Source: an uncultured Clostridia bacterium
Lineage (GTDB): Bacteria; Bacillota; Clostridia; Christensenellales; UBA1242
NCBI GenBank assembly: GCA_937895935.1
Contig: CALBKX010000064.1
Location: 1-21,285 of the forward strand
Length of the DNA: 21,285 nt
Direction: 5' to 3'
The notes beneath the pieces were generated by a model. It was not told the DNA's origin, did no database searches, and saw only the letters and a list, made by a program, of their open reading frames with translations. Positions 15,470 through 21,285 of this stretch are shown here, one piece after another. The position numbers were made by a program, and so were the translations under genes. Each line of letters begins with the position of its first letter. Position 1 is the stretch's first letter.

Positions 15470-15913
15470 TTAAATTTCACTAATAAAATTTTTGAAGTTT
15501 TCTAAATCGGTGAATTGTCGATAAACAGATGCAAACCTAATGTATGCGACATCATCAAAAGGTTTTAATCGTTCCATTACCATATCACCTATTGATATAG
15601 AATTAATTTCCTTAACCATTCTATCAGTCAATTCTTTTTCAATATCGTCAGCAATTCCTTCAATTTGTGAAAGAGTAACAGGACGTTTTTCACACGCTTT
15701 TATAATACCATTAATAATTTTATTTTTATCAAATGGTTGAATTGAGCCATTCTTTTTTATTACTAAAATTGGCACACTCTCTACATTTTCATATGTTGTC
15801 CAGCGTTTTCCGCAGTTTAAGCACTCTCTCCTACGTCTAATTGAGTTTGTTTCAACAGTAGAACGTGAATCAACAACTTTTGAATCTTCATAGCCACAAT
15901 ATATACATTTCAT
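15470..15913 (-). CDS. nrdR: Transcriptional repressor NrdR
   Basis: Zinc-ribbon/ATP-cone repressor of ribonucleotide reductase genes; senses (d)ATP through the cone and binds NrdR boxes. 147 residues, typical. Zinc ribbon cysteines C3, C6, C31 and C34 (MKCIYC and RRRRECLNCGKRWTTYE), with the DSR motif at 15-17; ATP-cone from about residue 48 to 138 (VIKKNGSIQPFDKNKIINGI to YIRFASVYRQF). GAGG lies eight bases before the ATG, and a near-consensus promoter is found 76 bases upstream. It heads the long minus-strand gene run. No ribonucleotide reductase gene is in the window, and I could not find a clear NrdR box next to its own promoter. Confidence 0.97.
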   Translation of the reverse strand: MKCIYCGYEDSKVVDSRSTVETNSIRRRRECLNCGKRWTTYENVESVPILVIKKNGSIQPFDKNKIINGIIKACEKRPVTLSQIEGIADDIEKELTDRMVKEINSISIGDMVMERLKPFDDVAYIRFASVYRQFTDLENFKNFISEI

Positions 15914-15988
15914 AAATTTATCCTCTTTTAGTAATTATAAATTAAAGTCAACATTAACATAACAACAGATATGACTCTAACAAGACTC

Positions 15989-16017
15989 ACTATACCATAT
16001 TTTGCGGTGGTTGTAAA
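15989..16017 (-). promoter_or_regulatory. Promoter of the nrdR gene run
   Basis: Minus-strand TTTACA (16017-16012), 17 bases, TATAGT (15994-15989), each 5/6 matches, with TGG before the -10 as an extended element. Start expected near 15982, about 70 bases before nrdR. It probably drives nrdR and, through short gaps, the genes down to era. Confidence 0.8.
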
Positions 16018-16141
16018 CAATTTTTTAACTTAATAAAATAGAATATACCATTAACCATACTTGGATATTTAATTTTACTAAATTCTCTTTTATGAGTAAT
16101 CACCCATCATATTTTATCAACCTCACCTTTTTATAATTTTT

Positions 16142-18253
16142 TTATATTGATTGTAATGTAAAATAACAAGTCAAAATTTTATATCTATTTAAAGCAAATT
16201 CTTTTCCATTTTGCATCTGCAAGTGGATGTTTTCACAAAATTTGCAATTCGAACAAGTATTTTTGTAAAGTGTTTTTATTGGACAATGTAAAAGAGTCAT
16301 AAGTTCAAAATTATTTAAATTAGACTTTATCATTGGGATATTATAAGCATTGTTTAATATATTAAAATTTTCTTCTGTAAGTTCAGGTGATGTTTCTATT
16401 AAATCCACATTTTCGTTAATAAGTTCTTTAATGCTAAAAATGTTTTTAATATTTAATTTTGCACCTAAAATTGTTTTTCTATTAAAATTTAAAGCACCTA
16501 TATTTTGTGCATATACACCTAAATTAGGACTATTTTCCAATATATTTTTTATAATTAAAAAATCCTTATTAGGCAAAAACGAAGGTATATATAAAAAAGC
16601 ATTTTTATGAGAAATTTTTTTAAAATCAAATTTGGTAAAATCTTTTGGTTTTACTACAAAAAAATCAGCTTTTGAATTTAAATTTTCACCAATTTCTATT
16701 GTTATATTATTATTTTTTAAATAATTTTTAAAATTAATTTCTTTTAAATAATTTTCATTAAATATAACATTATTTTCTTTTAAAAAATATTGATTAATTT
16801 TTTCAAGCAAATTTCTTCTTATTTCATTTAATTGTTTTTTTGTTACAAAAACATTATCCGTTTCCAATTCAAAATTATTTAAAAAGAAATTTGTATTATT
16901 TAATTTTTCTAAACTTTGCTTAGCTGATATGTAGTCTAAAGGAATTTTTGTTGCGTTTGAACAAATATCTCCTTCTACTTCAATGCTTAAAATTTGATTG
17001 GAAGAATTAAAACCATAATTTAATTTAGCCTTTAAAAGCAAAGGTTTGTTTGCCATAGCAATTAATTTAATATCAAGTGGCAATTTTCTTATAAATTTTA
17101 AGTCTGTTTCCTCTTGTTTTGAATCCAAAATTAAATAAACATCGCTATCTTTTGGAATTATAGATGTTGTTGTAATTTCAAATAAATTGTTTTTTTGCTT
17201 AACATCTATTGCTGAAATTGAGGCTTTTTCAATGCCGTCTTTGATAAATTTAAGCCCGTCACCTTTATTTATGATTTTAGTTTTTATTGTTACTATATTA
17301 AATTTTTTACCAGTATTAAATGCAACTACCTTCCCGATTTTGTAGCCTTTGTTGTTTTGTATCTTTTCATCTATAATGTTTGCATTTCCGTTTAAATATC
17401 CTTCAGTAAAATCTCCTCTGTTGAATGCTTTTTTTAAAGTTATTTGGTCATTTTCACAAACGCTAAAATTATTATCAATTATTTTTCTATAAGTTTTGGT
17501 GGTTTCAAATACATAGGCTGGGCGTCTTAGTCTGCCTTCAATTTTAAAACTATCTACACCTGCAGTCATTAAGTCTTTTAATCTTTTCGACATATTCAAA
17601 TCTTTTGCAGATAATAAATATCCTTTTCCGATTTCCTTGCCTTTTAAAATGGCTTTATAAAATAATCTACAAGGCTGCAAACATTCTCCCCTATTTCCAC
17701 TTTTGGAAAATAAGTAAGATGACATATAGCAGTTGCCCGAGAAACAAACACATAAAGCACCTTGGATAAAATATTCAATTTCAAGATTAGTGTTTTGTTT
17801 TATTAGTTTTATGTCTTCTAAAGAAGTTTCACGTGATAACACAACCCTTTTTATTCCCATTTGTTGTGCTTTTATGGCACCAAGGTAGTTATTTACTGCC
17901 ATTTGAGTACTTGCGTGAATTACTGCTTGCGGAAAGCAATTTTTTATTATGTTAACAACTCCAAAATCTTGGACAATAAAAGCATCTACGTTAGCTTTTA
18001 ATGCATTATTAACAGTTTCAACTAATTCAAATATTTCATTGTTTTCAACCAAAGTATTTAAAGTTAAATATACTTTTGTGCCATACATATGTGCAAAAGC
18101 AACCGCATCCTTTAAGTTAGCACCAAAATTTTCAGCTTTTGCCCTTGCATTAAAATTTTTTGCACCAAAATAAACGGCGTTGGCACCTGCCATTACCGCC
18201 ATTTTTAAACTATCAAAATTACCTGCTGGTGATAAAAGTTCTGTCTTTCCCAT
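16142..18253 (-). CDS. U32 peptidase-family protein (probable RNA hydroxylation factor)
   Basis: Member of the U32 family, once called collagenase-like peptidases; characterised E. coli members (TrhP, RlhA) are needed for tRNA or 23S rRNA hydroxylation rather than proteolysis. 703 residues. The N-terminal barrel is clear: LLSPAGNFDSLKMAVMAGANAVYFG, the HASTQMAVNN segment at 113-122, and the Fe-S cysteine set C168, C175, C191 and C195 within the region FIQGALCVCFSGNC to GECLQPCR. A long AT-rich middle part (about 290-600) corresponds to the DUF3656-type insertion, and the C-terminus has CPIK and a C-x2-C-x2-C cluster. It starts five bases after plsY and completes a der-plsY-U32 operon. I cannot tell TrhP-like from RlhA-like function; the large inserted domain leans toward RlhA. 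Confidence 0.88.
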   Translation of the reverse strand: MGKTELLSPAGNFDSLKMAVMAGANAVYFGAKNFNARAKAENFGANLKDAVAFAHMYGTKVYLTLNTLVENNEIFELVETVNNALKANVDAFIVQDFGVVNIIKNCFPQAVIHASTQMAVNNYLGAIKAQQMGIKRVVLSRETSLEDIKLIKQNTNLEIEYFIQGALCVCFSGNCYMSSYLFSKSGNRGECLQPCRLFYKAILKGKEIGKGYLLSAKDLNMSKRLKDLMTAGVDSFKIEGRLRRPAYVFETTKTYRKIIDNNFSVCENDQITLKKAFNRGDFTEGYLNGNANIIDEKIQNNKGYKIGKVVAFNTGKKFNIVTIKTKIINKGDGLKFIKDGIEKASISAIDVKQKNNLFEITTTSIIPKDSDVYLILDSKQEETDLKFIRKLPLDIKLIAMANKPLLLKAKLNYGFNSSNQILSIEVEGDICSNATKIPLDYISAKQSLEKLNNTNFFLNNFELETDNVFVTKKQLNEIRRNLLEKINQYFLKENNVIFNENYLKEINFKNYLKNNNITIEIGENLNSKADFFVVKPKDFTKFDFKKISHKNAFLYIPSFLPNKDFLIIKNILENSPNLGVYAQNIGALNFNRKTILGAKLNIKNIFSIKELINENVDLIETSPELTEENFNILNNAYNIPMIKSNLNNFELMTLLHCPIKTLYKNTCSNCKFCENIHLQMQNGKEFALNRYKILTCYFTLQSI

Positions 18254-18258
18254 ACAGA

Positions 18259-18966
18259 TTAACCTATTTCTTTTTCTTTATTTTCTTGTTTTATTTCTTT
18301 TTTCTCTTGCTTGTTTAATTTTATTTTATCTTTTTTCTTTTTAAACAAATTTACTTTATTTTCCTTACCAATTAAAAGTCTAAAAAAGTTTTGTCTGTGC
18401 ATAAACCAAATAAGGAAAAAAATACCAAACAAAAGCATACATATAACAATGTTGCCTCTAAATTTATACCCTTCAATTATTGTCATAACAGTAATTAAAA
18501 TAAAAGATGCAATTGCCCCATATTTAAACACAAGCAAATAAAGAAGACATACAACAAACATTATAACAGTCCAAATTGGTTCGGCAACAGCAAAAACTCC
18601 AAAAATGCACGCTACCCCTTTGCCACCTTTAAACTTATAAAAAACTGGGAAAATATGCCCTAAAATGGAAGCAAATCCGCCTGTAAACAATGCAATATAT
18701 GAAAGTTCTGTCGGATTTGTAAGCCCGCCAAAAATTGCAAAACCAATAAATGCAGGAATTGCTCCTTTTAAAGCATCCATAAATAATGTCAAAAGTCCCA
18801 TTTTAAAGCCAAATGTTCTTGCCATATTCATGGTACCCGGATTGCCACTTCCGTGTTTTGTAATGTCATCGTGTTTTAAACGCGACAAAAATTTTGCAGA
18901 ACTAAAATTGCCCAGCAAATATCCGCCTATAATTAATAATGAAAATTTTAAAATATTAATAAACAT
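18259..18966 (-). CDS. plsY: Acyl-phosphate:glycerol-3-phosphate acyltransferase
   Basis: Integral membrane enzyme that transfers an acyl group from acyl-phosphate to glycerol-3-phosphate, the first step of phospholipid synthesis. The conserved cytoplasmic motifs are present: GSGNPGTMN (39-47), the FKGGKGVA glycine-rich loop (112-119) and HRQNFFRLLIGKEN (190-203). Five to six hydrophobic helices. At 235 residues it is about 35 longer than usual because of a highly charged Lys/Glu tail (from about 201, KKKKDKIKLNKQEKKEIK). An AAGGA site precedes the ATG. It lies 26 bases after der and five before the U32 gene; der-plsY adjacency is common in Firmicutes, where gpsA often follows, but not here. 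Confidence 0.95.
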   Translation of the reverse strand: MFINILKFSLLIIGGYLLGNFSSAKFLSRLKHDDITKHGSGNPGTMNMARTFGFKMGLLTLFMDALKGAIPAFIGFAIFGGLTNPTELSYIALFTGGFASILGHIFPVFYKFKGGKGVACIFGVFAVAEPIWTVIMFVVCLLYLLVFKYGAIASFILITVMTIIEGYKFRGNIVICMLLFGIFFLIWFMHRQNFFRLLIGKENKVNLFKKKKDKIKLNKQEKKEIKQENKEKEIG

Positions 18967-18992
18967 TTAATCCTTTTTTAAAGAAAAGACTT

Positions 18993-20318
18993 TTACTCTT
19001 TTTCCTCTTTACTTCTTGTTATAAATCTGATTGGAGTACCTGAAAAATCTACGGCATCTCTGAACCTATTTTCTAAATATCTTATATATGAAAAATGCAT
19101 AAGTGTTGCGTCATTAACGAATAAAACAAAAGTAGGTGGAGCAACTTGCACCTGAGTGATGTATTGTATTTTTAATTTCCTTCCATTTCTGTATGGAGGT
19201 TCATTTGATAAAATTGCACTAGATAACAACTCGTTTAAATTGCCTGTTGTAATTCTTCTGTTTGCATTATTATATGCTATATTAACCTTATCAATAACTT
19301 CGGTTAATCGTTTGCCCGTTAAAGCTGATGTGAACACTGGAATAAAATAATCCATAAAAGAAAGTTTCTGTTTTAAATCATTTAAATATCTGTTGATTGT
19401 GTTACCATCTTTGTTTTCTATTTTGTCCCATTTGTTCATAACGACTATAGAAGGTTTTCCTTCTTCGTGAACATAACCGGCAATTCTTACATCTTGTTCT
19501 GAAATTTCTTCGCTAGAGTCAATCACAATCAAAACAACATCTGCTCTTTTAATTGCTTCCATAGAACGTATAACCGAATAACTTTCTATAGTTTCATTTT
19601 CAATGCCTCTTTTTCTTCTAAGACCAGCTGTGTCTATTAAAGTGTATTTTTGACCATTAAAATTAAAGTCTGTTTCTATAGCATCACGAGTTGTGCCAGC
19701 CACATCGCTTACAACTACTCGATTTTCTCCAATAATTTTGTTTGTTATACTACTTTTCCCAACATTTGGTCTTCCTACAATAGCAATTTTAATTCGATTT
19801 TCCTCATCCTCTTCCAACATTCTACTATTAAAATGAGAAACAACCGCATCCAAAACTTCTCCCAAACCTTTTGACTGTTCACAAGATATAGGAAATGGCT
19901 CACCAAGACCTAAATCATAAAACTCATAGGTGTTTTCAACTTCAAAATTGTCAAGTTTATTTACAACCAACACAATTGGTTTTTTACTTTTTCTTAAATA
20001 ATCTGCAACTTCATGGTCATTTTGAGTAATTCCATCTTTTCCATCAACCATAAATATGATAACATCCGCCAAGTCAATAGCAATGTCAGCCTGCTGTTTA
20101 ATGTTTGATTGAAAGATATCGTTTGATTTTGCGTCCAAACCGCCCGTGTCTACCATTCTAAAATTATACCCACACCATTCGGCATCAGCATAAATTCTAT
20201 CACGTGTTACTCCCGGTGTATTATCTACAATACTAATTCTTTTTCCGCAAATTTTATTAAAAAAAGTGCTTTTGCCAACATTTGGTCTTCCTACAACTGC
20301 AACTAATGGCTTTTTCAT
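18993..20318 (-). CDS. der: Ribosome assembly GTPase Der (EngA)
   Basis: Double-GTPase required for 50S subunit assembly. With the start at 20318 it has 441 residues, the usual size; the frame stays open for 23 codons further upstream, but that extension lacks a ribosome-binding site, overlaps the promoter and is not conserved in type, while AAAGGAGTC precedes the chosen ATG. Two G domains: GRPNVGKS (10-17), DTGG (57-60), NKLD (120-123); then GRPNVGKS (182-189), DTAG (229-232), NKWD (295-298). The C-terminal KH-like domain includes APPTFVLFVN (393-402) and FSGTPIRF. First gene of der-plsY-U32. Confidence 0.98.
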   Translation of the reverse strand: MKKPLVAVVGRPNVGKSTFFNKICGKRISIVDNTPGVTRDRIYADAEWCGYNFRMVDTGGLDAKSNDIFQSNIKQQADIAIDLADVIIFMVDGKDGITQNDHEVADYLRKSKKPIVLVVNKLDNFEVENTYEFYDLGLGEPFPISCEQSKGLGEVLDAVVSHFNSRMLEEDEENRIKIAIVGRPNVGKSSITNKIIGENRVVVSDVAGTTRDAIETDFNFNGQKYTLIDTAGLRRKRGIENETIESYSVIRSMEAIKRADVVLIVIDSSEEISEQDVRIAGYVHEEGKPSIVVMNKWDKIENKDGNTINRYLNDLKQKLSFMDYFIPVFTSALTGKRLTEVIDKVNIAYNNANRRITTGNLNELLSSAILSNEPPYRNGRKLKIQYITQVQVAPPTFVLFVNDATLMHFSYIRYLENRFRDAVDFSGTPIRFITRSKEEKE

Positions 20319-20377
20319 ATTGACTCCTTTTAAAACTAAAAAATATACATTAAGTAAATTTTTAACTAATTCTATGT

Positions 20378-20407
20378 ATATTAACACAAATCTTTTAAAA
20401 ATGTAAA
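20378..20407 (-). promoter_or_regulatory. Probable der promoter
   Basis: Minus-strand TTTACA (20407-20402), 18 bases, TAATAT (20383-20378), with TGT before the -10 as an extended element. It lies about 60 bases before the chosen der start and within the upstream in-frame extension, which supports the shorter protein. Confidence 0.55.
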
Positions 20408-20420
20408 GTCAATTTAATGC

Positions 20421-20435
20421 CAGCATTAAAAATGC
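20421..20435 (-). other. Hairpin between the membrane-protein gene and der
   Basis: Minus strand AGCATT-TTT-AATGCT forms a six-bp stem, with an alternative AATGC/GCATT pairing next to it, 60 bases beyond the stop of the upstream gene. No T tract follows, so it is at best a weak terminator. Confidence 0.3.
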
Positions 20436-20496
20436 TATAGTATTGGGGATAAAATAGTAACGATTAAATTATTGTTTATTGAACTTTTTTCAAAAT

Positions 20497-21129
20497 TTAA
20501 AAACCTTGTTTGCTCTCTTTTTGTTTTAATTTTCTTTTCACGTGCATTGCATAGACTTTTCTTGCAAAAAAATAAGCAAGAAAAGATACTGTATAAGAAA
20601 ATAATAGCACAGCAAACAATTTTTCGCTCCCAATTATCATATAGTAATTGCCGTAAATTGAGTAACGTGAAAAGTAAAAAACAATTTCAGATAATGTAAG
20701 TCCAATAAAATTTGCGGCATACAATCTGTTTGGAGTTGAAGTTAAAAACAAAGGGAATGTCCCTAGAAGTATTGCAAGTAACAAATATGGTTGAAAAATA
20801 GAACTTTCATAAACATCAAAAGTTATTAAATTGTAAACAATGTTTAAAGAGAAAGATATTAGCATTGCTACAAACATTTTAAAATAAGCTTTTAAATTTC
20901 TTACTTTAATTAATACTAAAATACTAAATATTAAAGGCAAAAAGAAACCTACAAATGTAAAACTGAACTTACCTATTTTAATAGGGGGAACAAAAAACAA
21001 ACCGATAGAAAGTAAAAGCAATATCAAAAGTATTGATTTTTTAATTCTTAATTTTTTATATATGCTTTCCCCGACATTAAAAACGACCAATATAAAAAGC
21101 ACACCCAAAAGTATTAAGGAAAAAGTCAT
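20497..21129 (-). CDS. Multi-pass membrane protein of unknown function
   Basis: 210 residues, dominated by about six or seven hydrophobic segments (near 2-18, 31-48, 54-74, 84-104, 113-130, 136-155 and 164-190), with a basic, Lys-rich cytoplasmic tail after 191. I do not recognise the family with confidence. The spacing of the helices and the position before der recall DUF1614-type membrane proteins, but the resemblance is weak. GGGGA lies seven bases before the ATG and a TATAAT box about 45 bases upstream. No catalytic motif is evident. It is separated from der by about 180 bases and has its own promoter, so it need not be functionally linked to der. Confidence 0.8.
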   Translation of the reverse strand: MTFSLILLGVLFILVVFNVGESIYKKLRIKKSILLILLLLSIGLFFVPPIKIGKFSFTFVGFFLPLIFSILVLIKVRNLKAYFKMFVAMLISFSLNIVYNLITFDVYESSIFQPYLLLAILLGTFPLFLTSTPNRLYAANFIGLTLSEIVFYFSRYSIYGNYYMIIGSEKLFAVLLFSYTVSFLAYFFARKVYAMHVKRKLKQKESKQGF

Positions 21130-21174
21130 AATATTATCCCCTTTTTGCTTTTAGTATGCTTTATTTAAAGGTTA

Positions 21175-21201
21175 TTATACAAAGACAAACATTAAATCAA
21201 T
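21175..21201 (-). promoter_or_regulatory. Possible promoter of the membrane-protein gene
   Basis: Minus-strand TATAAT (21180-21175) is a perfect -10; TTGATT (21201-21196) is a possible -35 but the spacer is only 15 bases. Position, about 45 bases before the start codon, is sensible. Confidence 0.45.
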
Positions 21202-21243
21202 GTATATGCTTATTTTTTGTTTTTGCTAATTTTCAACTTAAGT

Positions 21244-21267
21244 TTCCCTCTCCGGTCAAAGAGGGAA
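21244..21267. repeat. G/C-rich palindrome at right edge
   Basis: TTCCCTCT (21244-21251) and AGAGGGAA (21260-21267) form a perfect 8-bp stem with the loop CCGGTCAA. It stands out in a very AT-rich gap and is not followed by a T tract next to the stem on either strand. It is similar in style, but not in sequence, to the repeats behind era, and may be another dispersed palindromic element. Confidence 0.5.
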
Positions 21268-21285
21268 TGACAAAAATTTACTTTT

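Noticed and set aside
20319..20387. 23-residue N-terminal extension of Der
   Set aside because: No ribosome-binding site before the upstream start, overlap with the likely -10 element, and a good AAAGGAG before the internal ATG that gives the normal Der N-terminus.

Overview
The window is a low-GC, AT-rich chromosomal segment, most likely from a Clostridia-type Firmicute. The evidence is a Bacillota-style gene order (yqfC-yqfD-ybeY-era-yqzL-recO), two sporulation-associated genes (yqfC, yqfD), purine-rich Shine-Dalgarno sites, sigma-A consensus promoters, occasional TTG starts and a rpoC without the long proteobacterial insertion. All 17 genes I can support lie on the minus strand, so transcription runs from right to left. 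No gene looks foreign; it is a housekeeping region with some unusual non-coding structure.

Read in the direction of transcription: (1) a hydrophobic membrane protein of unknown function at the right edge; (2) der-plsY-U32 peptidase-family gene, with a recognisable promoter before der; (3) a long run headed by a good promoter: nrdR, two adjacent CPBP membrane proteases, rlmH, tadA, yqfC, yqfD, ybeY, era; (4) a 630-base gene-free stretch holding a large foldback element and three copies of a palindromic repeat; (5) yqzL-recO; (6) a 357-base gap with a perfect sigma-A promoter and a structured leader; (7) rpoB-rpoC; (8) after rpoC, a compact cloverleaf-like fold and a plus-strand terminator-like hairpin at the left edge.

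Functionally the genes cover RNA polymerase (rpoB, rpoC), ribosome assembly and rRNA/tRNA modification (der, era, ybeY, rlmH, tadA, probably the U32 protein), phospholipid synthesis (plsY), recombination repair (recO), dNTP-synthesis control (nrdR) and sporulation (yqfC, yqfD). The yqfC-to-recO cluster is shortened: phoH, the yqfF/pgpH-type gene, dgkA and cdd, often found between yqfD and era in relatives, are absent here. rpoBC is separated from the ribosomal stalk genes and has its own promoter.

I did not find a new multi-gene system. The observations most worth following are a natural Gln at the rifampicin-critical His position of RpoB, palindromic repeats with compensatory stem changes, the cloverleaf fold beyond rpoC, and the chain of overlapping hairpins in the rpoB leader.
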